DNA of 64,000 nucleotides from a bacterium (GTDB lineage Bacteria > UBP4 > UBA4092 > JAOAEQ01), in the NCBI GenBank assembly GCA_026416715.1, contig JAOAEQ010000003.1, positions 62,001 through 126,000 of the forward strand, written 5' to 3'. Both the position numbers and the translations under genes were made by a program. The notes below the pieces were generated by a model. The model made no database searches. It worked only from the letters and a program-made list of their open reading frames with translations, and had not been told where the DNA came from. Positions 53,326 through 63,331 of the stretch are shown piece after piece (positions within the stretch are counted from its first letter, which is position 1; every line of letters begins with the position of its first letter).

Positions 53326-54879
53326 ATGGTAAACAGAAGAATTATGGTTAGAAAACTTATTCCTGGAATTGGTATTATCGGCATCATAGGACTTATCATT
53401 TGTCTTGGCATACTGTTGGTTATCCCGACTTTCCCTTTGTGGCTGAAAATTGCTACGGGAATCAGTACAATTTTAACCTTATTGTATGTTGGGTATTATT
53501 GGGATAACATCATGCGATGGCTAAAAAGTGCTCCATTTCTTACCGGCGCAAACACTACCGTATTTATTCTAGCTATCATCGTCATATTCGGCTTGATTAA
53601 CTATCTCGGGGTTCGGCATCACAAACAATTTGATTTGACCAAAAGTAAAAAGTTTACGTTGTCTGAGCAGACGAAAAAAATCGTTCGTGGGATTAAACAG
53701 CCAGTGTTAATTACTGCATATTACCGGCAAATCCATCCCGAATATGATACGGTTAAAACGCTATTAAACCAATATACCGCATTAAATCCGAAAATTTCGG
53801 TGCAGTTTGTTGATATTCAGGTTAATCCCAGAAAAGCATTGCAAGACGGGGTTCGGTATGATGGAACCAGTATTCTGGAGTCCGAAGGTAGAAAAGAACG
53901 AATTACCGGAAATGAAGAACGGGATTTTACTGCAGCGCTCCTGAAACTAACCAAACTCGGGAAAAATAAAATTTACTTTATTTCCGGTCACGGAGAACAT
54001 AGTCTTGATGCGTATAACGAAGATGGATATAGCCAACTAAAAGAAGCATTACTCAATGAAAATTATCTGGTGAATACGCTCTCACTTACCCAGATGACTA
54101 CAATACCAGCCGATGCAGCAGTAATCGTTATCGGTGGTCCGAAAAAAGAATTATTAGCTAACGAGGTTCAATTATTATCCGCATATTTGAAATCAGGTGG
54201 GAAATCCTTAATTCTACTCGACCCAGCTCCTGAAGGTAGTTCACTAGCTCCGATTTTAGAAGAATGGCACATCAAAGCAAATAAGAATATCGTGGTAGAT
54301 TTAGCAAGTTATGCATTTCCGAATATCGCCATTCCTGCGGTGAGAGAATATCCCTGGCATGAGATTACTCGGTCGTTAGAAGGATTGAGCACAATCTATC
54401 CTTTAGCAAGGTCAATCAGTATTGATACTGGATTACCGGACGGTTTAACAGTATATCCATTAGTAAAATCAAGCGATGAAAGCTGGGGCGTTACCGACCT
54501 AAATCGAGCGAAAATTGACCGAACAAAAGATAGTCCCGGACCGTTAAATCTCGCGGTTACGGTAACTAAAAAAGTAACTGAATTAACTGGAATTGATACG
54601 ACTATAGCAGTTCCCGAGACACGATTAGTCGTATTCGGTGATTCCGATTTTGTCAGTAACGCATTTCTTGATAAAGTTGGCAATCGAGATATTTTCTTAA
54701 ATTCACTTGCCTGGTTAGTTGAACAACCGGAATTAGTTGGTATCCGCGCGAAAGAACCGGAACAGCGGCAGATATTCCTTATTGGTTATCAATGGCGATT
54801 AGTCGCGTTCACCAGTCTTTTATTCTTACCCTTAATCGTCTTCTTTGCTGGGATAGTGGTTTGGTGGAAACGGAGATAA
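53326..54879 (+). CDS. GldG-like ABC-associated protein
   Basis: Protein of 517 residues with membrane helices near the N terminus (about 12-70 and 85-102), a long periplasmic part and a C-terminal helix. It contains the region NPKISVQFVDIQVNPRKAL and the FISGHGEHSLDAYNEDG segment typical of the GldG/ABC-type uncharacterised transport (DUF4350-like) group. It is thought to be the exported partner of the ATPase/permease pair. The first ATG is at 53326; another at 53344 is possible. Confidence 0.85.
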   Translation: MVNRRIMVRKLIPGIGIIGIIGLIICLGILLVIPTFPLWLKIATGISTILTLLYVGYYWDNIMRWLKSAPFLTGANTTVFILAIIVIFGLINYLGVRHHKQFDLTKSKKFTLSEQTKKIVRGIKQPVLITAYYRQIHPEYDTVKTLLNQYTALNPKISVQFVDIQVNPRKALQDGVRYDGTSILESEGRKERITGNEERDFTAALLKLTKLGKNKIYFISGHGEHSLDAYNEDGYSQLKEALLNENYLVNTLSLTQMTTIPADAAVIVIGGPKKELLANEVQLLSAYLKSGGKSLILLDPAPEGSSLAPILEEWHIKANKNIVVDLASYAFPNIAIPAVREYPWHEITRSLEGLSTIYPLARSISIDTGLPDGLTVYPLVKSSDESWGVTDLNRAKIDRTKDSPGPLNLAVTVTKKVTELTGIDTTIAVPETRLVVFGDSDFVSNAFLDKVGNRDIFLNSLAWLVEQPELVGIRAKEPEQRQIFLIGYQWRLVAFTSLLFLPLIVFFAGIVVWWKRR

Positions 54880-54966
54880 ATAAGATGATTATCCACAGAT
54901 GTTCGAACTAGATACTACGATTTTTTAATCTATGTAGTCATTTAAGAAATCTGTATAATCAGGTAT

Positions 54967-57372
54967 ATGGACCGGCCGCTGGTCGTTATTACCCTATGTT
55001 TTATCTGTGGTCTTACCCTTGGCCATTATGTTAGTATTTCTATTTCCTTCCTATTTGTTATCAGCCTTCTTTTACTCATTATTTCTGCTATTCTGATTCA
55101 TCACGAAAAAGATGCTTCGGTAATTATTCTAGTTCTCGCAGGATTATTGGGTGTTATCCATATAGAACGAACGGAACGGAACAACCGTTTTCGGTTAGCA
55201 TATATTGACTCGATTTCAAAGTATTCACCGATTAATCTAACCGGAAGAGTAGTTGATAGTTCACATAGAACGAATGGGGAAATGGCGTTAACCATTGACC
55301 GAGTAAAATTCTATTATAACCAAACGTGGTATGATTTCAGCGGACAAATTTTGGTTATCCTACCTGCTCAAGAGAATATATCCGTTGATTCCAATTCGGC
55401 TAAAGAACCAACTCGGTATTTTTACGGCGATAGAATACAAGTGTATGGAACAGTCCAGATAGCTCCAGAACCTGCCAATCCCGGTGAATTTAATTATCGC
55501 GAATATTTATTGCAAGAAGAAATATATGGCATTGTTAACTGCTGGAACGCTGCTGATATTCAAAATCTTTCAGTGAGTTCTTTTGGAGTTTGTGAACGCA
55601 TTCTTCGCCTCGCATCAAAAATTAAATATTATTACGTTTGCATTAATAATGCTACTCTTCCACCTACACACGCCGCATTATTAAACGGGATTGTTCTTGG
55701 TGAAAAAACTGAATTAGCCGATGATATAAAAGAAGCATTTATTCGTTCTGGAATATTTCACCTCTTGGTCGTTAGTGGGAGCAATGTCATGTTAATTGCG
55801 GTTATCGTTTTCGTTGTGCTAAAGGTATTCCGAGTGAAACGGAGAATCGCTGCGTTGGTTTCGATTCCATTAGTTATCCTGTATGCGCTGGTTGCAGGAT
55901 ATCAACCGCCGGTATCTCGTGCGACAATTATCGCGGTTATGGTGCTGCTTGGGCTAGCTACGAAACAAGATGTACAAATTATTAATAATCTCGGGATTGC
56001 TGCATTGATAGCTTTGATAGTTAATCCGTTGGATATTTTCGGTGCAAGTTTCCAACTTTCTTTTTTAACCGTTTTAAGTATCATCCTAATCTATCCGATT
56101 CTACAGCAATGGATGCCGTTTCCGAAGAAACTTTTTTCAGTGCAGCTAATCCTATATAGTTCCATTGCTGCGTTTATCGGGATTGCGCCGTTGTCAGCGT
56201 ATTATTTTAATCTTTTACCGTTGATATCTCCGGTAACCAACTTACTCGCTGTTCCAATCGTTACTATTAATCTGTCCGCCGGATTGGTTTCAGGTATTGT
56301 TTACCCTTTTTCACCAGCATTAACCCAGTTGGTTGCAAATACGAACTGGTTACTGCTAACGATTCTCATGAAAGTAGTTACATTTTTCTATTTCATTCCG
56401 GGAAGTTATATCTATGTTGCTAGACCAGCATTATGGGTTATCGTTCTTTATTACCTTTTTCTACAAGGTTTTATTTATGGCTTTTATCCAACGGTTTATG
56501 CGCCGAATTATGCGTTCCGTAAAAAGTGGCTGGTGGCTGTTTGGGGAGTTCTACTCCTTATCGTAGTGAATGCATTGATTCCGTGGAATCGGAACCTAGA
56601 ACTAACCTTTTTGTCAGTCGGACAAGGGGATAGTGCATTCATTAAATTTCCAAATGGGAAAACGATGTTGATTGACGGCGGCGATTATTCTGCTGGGAAA
56701 CGGATTGTAATACCATATTTACGTCGGCAAGGAGTCCATCATTTAAATACGGTGGTATTATCCCATCCGCATAATGACCATCTCGGTGGTTTGATTCATG
56801 TATTAAGTAATATTCCAGTTGAAATGTTCATAGACAGTAACCAAATGAGATATGATTCCGAGTATTATCCAAAGTTGTATGAAATAATTAATAAAAAAAA
56901 TATAAAGACGGTCAAGGTGGCTCAAGGATACCAGATATCTCTGTTTAGCAGAGCAACGATAACTATTCTCCATCCACCAACTGAATTTCTTCAAACTACT
57001 CGTTCTGAAACGAATAATAATTCTATCGTGTTACGTGTAATTTATGGTAAAGTAACCACGATATTTCCGGGAGATATTGAACAAGAAGCAGAACGGTATC
57101 TAGTCCGGAAAAGAATCACACTCGCAGCGACAATTTATAAAGTGCCACATCATGGTTCTGCTAGCTCGAATGAGTTAAGTTTTTTGCGCTCTGTTCGACC
57201 AGAAATAGCGATTATCTCAGTCGGGAGAAATAATTGGTTTAATTTACCATCGCTAGTTGTTCTGGAATCTTTGAAAAAAGATAATGCCCAGATATACCGA
57301 ACTGATATCAACGGTGCGATTCGTCTTTGGACGGATGGCGATAAAATAAAAATTGCATCAATGAGAGATTAA
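54967..57372 (+). CDS. comEC: DNA internalisation competence protein ComEC/Rec2
   Basis: Polytopic membrane protein of 801 residues in the usual three parts: N-terminal helices with a soluble OB-like domain (about 60-200), the Competence membrane domain with FHLLVVSGSNVMLIA and GYQPPVSRATIIA, and a C-terminal metallo-beta-lactamase domain whose metal motif is SHPHNDHLGG. Single-stranded DNA enters the cytoplasm through this channel. No comEA or pilus genes are in the window, so natural transformation is only suggested. Confidence 0.95.
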   Translation: MDRPLVVITLCFICGLTLGHYVSISISFLFVISLLLLIISAILIHHEKDASVIILVLAGLLGVIHIERTERNNRFRLAYIDSISKYSPINLTGRVVDSSHRTNGEMALTIDRVKFYYNQTWYDFSGQILVILPAQENISVDSNSAKEPTRYFYGDRIQVYGTVQIAPEPANPGEFNYREYLLQEEIYGIVNCWNAADIQNLSVSSFGVCERILRLASKIKYYYVCINNATLPPTHAALLNGIVLGEKTELADDIKEAFIRSGIFHLLVVSGSNVMLIAVIVFVVLKVFRVKRRIAALVSIPLVILYALVAGYQPPVSRATIIAVMVLLGLATKQDVQIINNLGIAALIALIVNPLDIFGASFQLSFLTVLSIILIYPILQQWMPFPKKLFSVQLILYSSIAAFIGIAPLSAYYFNLLPLISPVTNLLAVPIVTINLSAGLVSGIVYPFSPALTQLVANTNWLLLTILMKVVTFFYFIPGSYIYVARPALWVIVLYYLFLQGFIYGFYPTVYAPNYAFRKKWLVAVWGVLLLIVVNALIPWNRNLELTFLSVGQGDSAFIKFPNGKTMLIDGGDYSAGKRIVIPYLRRQGVHHLNTVVLSHPHNDHLGGLIHVLSNIPVEMFIDSNQMRYDSEYYPKLYEIINKKNIKTVKVAQGYQISLFSRATITILHPPTEFLQTTRSETNNNSIVLRVIYGKVTTIFPGDIEQEAERYLVRKRITLAATIYKVPHHGSASSNELSFLRSVRPEIAIISVGRNNWFNLPSLVVLESLKKDNAQIYRTDINGAIRLWTDGDKIKIASMRD

Positions 57373-57444
57373 CCGCAATAATCTCAAAACTGAATAGACC
57401 AAGCGGTTGGTTATCGTTCGAGAACAAGAAAGTTTTCATCCCCT

Positions 57445-58857
57445 ATGCATAATCGGAATTATATATCAAATGGACTGTTAATCTTTATCTTTTTTTTATC
57501 GTACTATTTACTTACCTTTGGTCGGTCACAAGAGTATTCCTATTTTGATGGTTCGATAATGTTTAATGTTACAAAAAGTATTGTCGAAGATGGCAGTTTA
57601 AAATCACGGGTACCGGGCATATATCGCGGCGGAGTTGAAGTAGTACATTCGCAGTATGGTTTAGGATTTTCAATTGTGACTATTCCAATGTACCTATTGT
57701 TGAAATTTATTGCACAGCAGACTGGAATATTTCAGTTTGAATCAATTGCTCGAGCAGCACCGATGCTAACGAATGTATTGATTACTGCTTTAACCTGTAC
57801 ACTACTATTTTCATTCGGGAATCAATTGTTTCGCAACAAACGGATAGCGTTTTTCATAACCGCTATTTATGGACTTGCGACAATGGCGTGGCCATATTCC
57901 CGCTATGATTTTTCTGAACCGTTAGCCGGTTTATGTATCTTCGGAGCGATATATACATTATTTCTTTTTCAACAGGGGAAACAGAACTATTGGTTGGTGA
58001 TAAGTAGTCTTGCAATAAGTTTTGCGTTATTTACTCGAATTGTTGAAGTGATTTCGTTGCCATTTTGGTTTTTGTATTTATATCAACTCTTGAAAGAAAA
58101 GAAAGCAACGGTTAGTAAACGGTTCTTCATCCAAATATTCTTACCGTTAATATTAACCGGAATCGCTTATTTCTGGTACAATTATTACCGCTACGGCAAC
58201 ATTTTTACTACCGGCTATGGATTAGATTTACGGATTCAAACTTTAGTCCGGAATTTTCTGCCTGGGTTGTATGGACTTTTGTTAAGTCCGGGAAAAGGAT
58301 TGTTCTGGTATAATCCGCCATTATTGTTATTTCTGACATCAATCCCAATTGTATATAACCGAGACCGGTCGTTATTTTATTGTGCAAATGGAATTATCCT
58401 TGCCCATTTGGTTACCTATTCTGCATGGACTGCTTGGGAAGGTGGTTGGTGCTGGGGACCGCGCCTGCTATTGCCGATACTCCCTTGGTTGGTTTTATTA
58501 AGCGGGTATTGGCTTGAAACTAGGCGCATCCAAATGCTTAGCTGGTTTTTATTTTTATGCGGATTTATTATCCAGTTTCTCGGAATTGTCTTTCCTTATA
58601 ACCACTATATCTATTCTACCTTATCCAATGGTATCCCGTTTTCGGCGTTACTGTTTCAAGTTCAACATAGTCCGATTCTAGGACATTTGATTTTGCTTTT
58701 TCAATATCCGATGTATCTCTGGGATTTCGCGTTGGTAGCTACTGTTCCTGATTCGATTAGATACTATAAACTCGGTGCAATAGTTATTCTGGTATTTATT
58801 TTTATTTCTTCAACCGTCATTTTAACGAAACGAGTCATCAATCCGTATGAAAATTAA
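57445..58857 (+). CDS. GT-C type polytopic glycosyltransferase-like protein (A)
   Basis: Membrane protein of 470 residues with about twelve hydrophobic segments. After the first helix an acidic loop (YSYFDGSIMFNV) occupies the place of the catalytic Asp of GT-C enzymes. The WEGGWCWGPRLLLPILPWL segment late in the protein is shared with the gene at 60492 (WWGGWTIGPRHLIPIIPFL), so the two are paralogues. The sugar is unknown. It overlaps the next gene by 11 bases. Confidence 0.72.
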   Translation: MHNRNYISNGLLIFIFFLSYYLLTFGRSQEYSYFDGSIMFNVTKSIVEDGSLKSRVPGIYRGGVEVVHSQYGLGFSIVTIPMYLLLKFIAQQTGIFQFESIARAAPMLTNVLITALTCTLLFSFGNQLFRNKRIAFFITAIYGLATMAWPYSRYDFSEPLAGLCIFGAIYTLFLFQQGKQNYWLVISSLAISFALFTRIVEVISLPFWFLYLYQLLKEKKATVSKRFFIQIFLPLILTGIAYFWYNYYRYGNIFTTGYGLDLRIQTLVRNFLPGLYGLLLSPGKGLFWYNPPLLLFLTSIPIVYNRDRSLFYCANGIILAHLVTYSAWTAWEGGWCWGPRLLLPILPWLVLLSGYWLETRRIQMLSWFLFLCGFIIQFLGIVFPYNHYIYSTLSNGIPFSALLFQVQHSPILGHLILLFQYPMYLWDFALVATVPDSIRYYKLGAIVILVFIFISSTVILTKRVINPYEN

Positions 58858-60412
58858 TTCGATCTCAGCCATGAAAAAATGGTTATTCTGGTTAGGTTTA
58901 TTGGTCGTTATCGGATTAAGTATCTATCTCCGATTCTGGAACTTGGAGACAAATCCCCGCTGGTATAATGATGAATGTATTTATCTCAATGCTACGAGAA
59001 ATCTTCTTCATGGAAAGTTACAAATGCAAGCGGTAACCTGGACTTTTTTCTCCCCGCATCTACCACATCCGCCGTTGTTTTTTCTGCTCAGTGCGATTGC
59101 GTTGGTTCTTTATTCTAATGGAGTGATAGCATTACGGATTATCGTAGCGCTTGCTGGGATCGCTACGACCATTTTACTCTATTTTACAGGAAAAGAAATT
59201 CGTGATGAACAAACCGGTTTATGGGCTAGTTTCTTGTTCGCCATTTATCCTTTGTCGGTAATTTATACCCGTTGGGCGTTTCCCTATGCTTTGGGAATGT
59301 TCTGGATTCTGTTTACTATTTATTGGTTACTTAGGTATGTTAGTATACGAAAAGAGAAGTATTTGTATTTTGCAGGAATAACGGCTATGTTATCGGTATT
59401 AACCATTTATGATGCGCTCGAACTTATCCTTTTTCTAGCAGCCGGTATGATATTGATGAAAATTGATTGGAAAAAAATCGGTTTGATACTTAGTATTGCA
59501 CTAGGTCCATTAATCCTGCTTTTTTTAGGTATGCTAATGGTAGATTGGCAATCAGTAATATATGATTTGCGAATGCTTGTCGGGCGGTTCGTACACGAAA
59601 GTATACCGCCGCATAACTTCTGGTTACTCGTAGCCGGATATAAGAAATTGTGGTTATTAGATAGTTTTATGTTTTTTGGAATTATTGGATTATTATTCGT
59701 CAAACGAGAATACCGATTATATCTCGCGCTCGCTTTCCTATGTATCAGTATTCTTCCGGTTGCTCGACTTGGAATTTATCTTGATATATTTTTCCATCCG
59801 ATAATGATTTGTTTACCACTCATTATTCTTGGATTAGCCAATATTGTTACCGGTATACTCGAGCAATGCTATCGCCGATTAAATTACGTAATAAAAAAAA
59901 TACCAGCTTTATCACAATTTACCATTCAATTTATTCAATTAGCCCCGATAATAATCATTTTCATTTTGTTAATCCCATGTGTGGTAACCGATATTCGGAG
60001 CGTAAATAATGTTTTTATAGCGAAAATGAATTATTTCGCCAATCGGAATAATAACCATACGGTTGCTTTAGCGCAGTATCTCAATCAACATACTGAAAAG
60101 AATGACGTGGTCATAGCGCCGTTATGCGTGCAACAATTTCTCCAATGTAATAGTACCGATTTATTTCAATCTGCCGCATATAGCGGTTGGGACACCCAAT
60201 ATTATTCAGCTGAGCTTCCCAAAGAACGTTTTAAGTATCCATGTGCATATTATTGGGTTAAATATATTGTGGTTTCGGAAGTTGACCGAGTTGATACGAT
60301 AACCAAACCAGGCGTTAAGGAACTGTGGCAGAGAATTCAGGCAGATAAGTGGCAAATTGTCTACCAGCTTGGTGAGTATGATGTATATTTAAATCCGTTG
60401 TATAAGAGCTAG
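58847..60412 (+). CDS. GT39/ArnT-like polytopic glycosyltransferase (B)
   Basis: Membrane protein of 521 residues with about eleven helices and a C-terminal soluble tail of about 130 residues. The first extracytoplasmic loop contains YNDECIYLNATRNLL, whose acidic pair matches the catalytic site of the PMT/ArnT group. KEIRDEQTGLWASFLFAIYP is a further family block. It probably transfers a sugar from a polyprenyl-phosphate donor. The start overlaps the upstream gene by 11 bases. Confidence 0.78.
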   Translation: MKINSISAMKKWLFWLGLLVVIGLSIYLRFWNLETNPRWYNDECIYLNATRNLLHGKLQMQAVTWTFFSPHLPHPPLFFLLSAIALVLYSNGVIALRIIVALAGIATTILLYFTGKEIRDEQTGLWASFLFAIYPLSVIYTRWAFPYALGMFWILFTIYWLLRYVSIRKEKYLYFAGITAMLSVLTIYDALELILFLAAGMILMKIDWKKIGLILSIALGPLILLFLGMLMVDWQSVIYDLRMLVGRFVHESIPPHNFWLLVAGYKKLWLLDSFMFFGIIGLLFVKREYRLYLALAFLCISILPVARLGIYLDIFFHPIMICLPLIILGLANIVTGILEQCYRRLNYVIKKIPALSQFTIQFIQLAPIIIIFILLIPCVVTDIRSVNNVFIAKMNYFANRNNNHTVALAQYLNQHTEKNDVVIAPLCVQQFLQCNSTDLFQSAAYSGWDTQYYSAELPKERFKYPCAYYWVKYIVVSEVDRVDTITKPGVKELWQRIQADKWQIVYQLGEYDVYLNPLYKS

Positions 60413-60491
60413 TCAGAATAATTTAATTGAGAGTATAAGATGGAGTAAAGAAGAATTTTTGTCATTCTCTTAGCAATACTTTGATTTGATT

Positions 60492-61940
60492 ATGCGACGA
60501 ATTTGGATCAAGTATCGAATAGAAATAATACTGTTTTTATTGTTCTTCTTTTGCTATAGTTACATTTGGCATAAGCCGAGTTGGAACGATTTGGGGAGAT
60601 ATGACCTAATTATGGCTATAGTCGAACAAGGAACAGTCTGCATTGATTCGTATCACCAGAACACCGGGGATAAAGCATTTTATCAAGGTCATTATTATTC
60701 GGATAAAGGCCCTTTTCCTGCTTTTCTTGGCGTTCCGATATATTGGTTGTTATCGAAACTTTTTACAAAAATGGAACCTCAGTTGGGATTTGCTGGTCAT
60801 AGGCAAGTTAATCTTCTAATTTGGTTTACTAAATTGGTGATTATCCGAATTCTGGTTATTTCCGCTCTATCAGCGTTACTTGCAATAGTTTTATACCGAT
60901 TTCTACTTCGGTTGGGAACAGAGCCGAAACTAGCAATACTGCTGACTATTGGGTATGGTCTCGGAACGTTAGCATTTCCATATTCAACCTTATTCTATGG
61001 ACATCAACTAGCAGCAGCGCTTATCTTTATGTCATTTTATATACTATATAATTTGAAACATCCAATTCAGAATATTTCATACAAAAAATCAAACGTATGT
61101 TATCTAATCTCAGGATTATTATGTGGGCTAGCTATTTTAACCGAATATCCGGTGGTTCTGTTGGTCGTAGTGCTTTTCTTTTATGCTTTTCCAATTTACA
61201 CACAGCAATCTGCATTTCGAAATATTCTATGGTTTTTGCTCGGGTTCGTTGGTCCGATAGCAGTTTTATTTTATTATAATTATCTTTGTTTCGGATTTCC
61301 GTTTACATTCGGTTATTTCTCAGTAGCAGATGAAAACTTCCGCCAACAGATGGCGAAAGGAATTGCTGGGATAACGTATCCTAAAGCAGATGCGCTGGTT
61401 GGTATAACATTCAGTGCATATCGCGGATTATTTTTTATTAATCCATTATTACTATTATCAATTTTCGGGTTCTATTATTTCTATCAAAAACAAGAAACAC
61501 GGAACGAATTCCGGTTTATTCTTGTCGCGTTCATCATCTATCTATTATTTAACGCATCATATTATATGTGGTGGGGTGGATGGACGATTGGCCCGCGGCA
61601 TTTGATTCCAATAATTCCGTTCCTCATTATTCCGATAGCATTTATTCCATTGAACACATCTAAATGTTTCAAACCATATCTTCTTTATATTTTATGCATG
61701 ATTTCTATCCTATTTATGGTTATCGGAACGGTTGTTGACCCACAGGTACCGGATACTATCCGCAGATTATCCTGGAGTCCATTATTCGGCTATTCCCTTC
61801 CTAAATTTCTCTCCGGCGATTTTTATGCTAATCTCGGTACCGTTCTCGGTCTCAACGGTCTAGCCAGTATTCTTCCACTGCTAATCGTCATGGTTATCGG
61901 CATTTCTCATCTTATCTATTTAGCGAAAAGGGCAACATAG
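60492..61940 (+). CDS. GT-C type polytopic glycosyltransferase-like protein (C)
   Basis: Paralogue of the gene at 57445, 482 residues and about twelve hydrophobic segments. The first loop reads RYDLIMAIVEQGTVCID and is followed by YYSDKGPFPAFLGVPIY, a common arrangement in large GT-C-like families. The late signature WWGGWTIGPRHLIPIIPFL is present. The ATG at 60492 is preferred over a TTG two codons earlier. Whether it shares a transcript with the gene 80 bases upstream is unclear. Confidence 0.72.
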   Translation: MRRIWIKYRIEIILFLLFFFCYSYIWHKPSWNDLGRYDLIMAIVEQGTVCIDSYHQNTGDKAFYQGHYYSDKGPFPAFLGVPIYWLLSKLFTKMEPQLGFAGHRQVNLLIWFTKLVIIRILVISALSALLAIVLYRFLLRLGTEPKLAILLTIGYGLGTLAFPYSTLFYGHQLAAALIFMSFYILYNLKHPIQNISYKKSNVCYLISGLLCGLAILTEYPVVLLVVVLFFYAFPIYTQQSAFRNILWFLLGFVGPIAVLFYYNYLCFGFPFTFGYFSVADENFRQQMAKGIAGITYPKADALVGITFSAYRGLFFINPLLLLSIFGFYYFYQKQETRNEFRFILVAFIIYLLFNASYYMWWGGWTIGPRHLIPIIPFLIIPIAFIPLNTSKCFKPYLLYILCMISILFMVIGTVVDPQVPDTIRRLSWSPLFGYSLPKFLSGDFYANLGTVLGLNGLASILPLLIVMVIGISHLIYLAKRAT

Positions 61941-62025
61941 GATTAGAAGTGTTAATAGGGAAGAGATAGAGCTATACAATATAGCGCTATTCACTGTGTC
62001 GAATTTATAAGCTTTATGGCAACGT

Positions 62026-62059
62026 AAAAAAAGGGTATCTCATTATTCAAGAGATACCC
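62026..62059 (-). terminator. Intrinsic terminator of the ferritin-like gene
   Basis: On the minus strand GGGTATCTC (62059-62051) pairs perfectly with GAGATACCC (62041-62033) over a nine-base loop and is followed by seven Ts. It lies 30 bases beyond the ferritin-like stop codon. Confidence 0.88.
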
Positions 62060-62088
62060 CTATAAATGGTAAAGTATGTTAGTCTCGT

Positions 62089-62517
62089 TTATTTTTTAAT
62101 TCCGAGGATGGTTTCGAATTGGTCAGCGTGTCCTTCTTCTTCAGCTAGAATTTTCTCGAATAACAGGCGGGTGGTTGAATCATCCGATTCCGCAGCAAGC
62201 TTTATAATCTGCTTATACATTTCGATAGCTTCTTCTTCAGCTTCCAAATCAGCTTTTACCATTTCTGGCAAGGAACCACCAACTTTAATCGGGGTTGGTT
62301 TAGTCGTCGGTGTTCCACCAAGATAAAATAACCGTTCCGCAATTTGTTCCGCATGTTTCATTTCTTCAATGGCAATATCTTCAAAAATATCTTTAATTTC
62401 CGGACTCTGCATTCCGATAGCCATTACATGCTGCCACATATATTGAATCGTAACCCCGATTTCTCGCGCAATCGCTTTATTCAACCATTCTAATAACTCT
62501 TGTTTACCTTTAGCCAT
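62089..62517 (-). CDS. Ferritin-like/bacterioferritin-type diiron protein
   Basis: Four-helix-bundle protein of 142 residues. Iron ligands are visible as Glu in AREIGVTIQY, the pair in EEMKHAEQ, Glu in EAEEEAIEMY and the pair in EEEGHADQF, i.e. a complete diiron centre. No heme-binding Met at the bacterioferritin position was confirmed. It probably stores iron or removes peroxide in the cytoplasm. It is monocistronic, with a good terminator and a GGAGG before the start. Confidence 0.88.
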   Translation of the reverse strand: MAKGKQELLEWLNKAIAREIGVTIQYMWQHVMAIGMQSPEIKDIFEDIAIEEMKHAEQIAERLFYLGGTPTTKPTPIKVGGSLPEMVKADLEAEEEAIEMYKQIIKLAAESDDSTTRLLFEKILAEEEGHADQFETILGIKK

Positions 62518-62647
62518 AATTCATTGAAACCTCCTATTTTTTAATGGGTATAGTTGTGCAGCTAAGTTATTTAAGCATCGTTTAGCTGGATTTAAGCTAT
62601 GCAATCAGTTAATTAAGATACCCAAAAACGCTTTATTTCGTCAAGGA

Positions 62648-63061
62648 TTATTCACCAATCGCTTTGATAATAACCCGTTTTTTTCGTTGCCCATCGAACT
62701 CGGCATAATATATCTGCTGCCATGGACCTAAGTCTAACCGACCATTAGTTACCGGAACAATAACTTGATGATGTATCAGAAGACTTTTTAAATGCGCATC
62801 TCCATTAGTTTCTCCGGTTCGATGATGCCGATATTCCGATCCTTCTGGAGCCAATTCCTGCAACCAATCGTCAATATCAGCAATAAGACCAGATTCCGCA
62901 TCATTAACATATACCCCTGCAGTAATATGCATCGCTGAAACAAGAATAAATCCTTCTTTAATTCCACTTTTTTTAAGAACTTTCTCAACTTCATCGGTAA
63001 TATTGATATATTCTCGTTTTCGAGAAGTATTAAACCAAAGATATTCAGTTATTGCTTTCAT
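62648..63061 (-). CDS. YjbQ/UPF0047 family protein (second copy)
   Basis: Protein of 137 residues. The motifs [15 protein letters not shown] and [16 protein letters not shown] and the ending [19 protein letters not shown] identify the family. It belongs to the NGDAH variant rather than the NSAAH variant of the gene at 18812, so the two are old paralogues and not a recent copy. The role is unsettled, as for the first copy. GAGG precedes the ATG. Confidence 0.88.
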   Translation of the reverse strand: MKAITEYLWFNTSRKREYINITDEVEKVLKKSGIKEGFILVSAMHITAGVYVNDAESGLIADIDDWLQELAPEGSEYRHHRTGETNGDAHLKSLLIHHQVIVPVTNGRLDLGPWQQIYYAEFDGQRKKRVIIKAIGE

Positions 63062-63331
63062 AATAAACCTCTTGAAATATTTCTTTTAACAATAACTATA
63101 TCAATGCTTTATAATTTATTGATATTGAATAAAAAATTGACTATTAACCTTGATTTATTATGTGTATGTATGTTATAATATTATTGTATAAAAATAAAAT
63201 TTTGTCCATTCGGGCTGGAAATGGAATTTCGGTTCTGTTTCTGGCCTTTCTTTTTTAATACCGAAATTAAGCGAATACAGAAAGAAATAATGCAAATAAA
63301 ACAATTTATTTCATCTGCTCTCTCGTTCGGT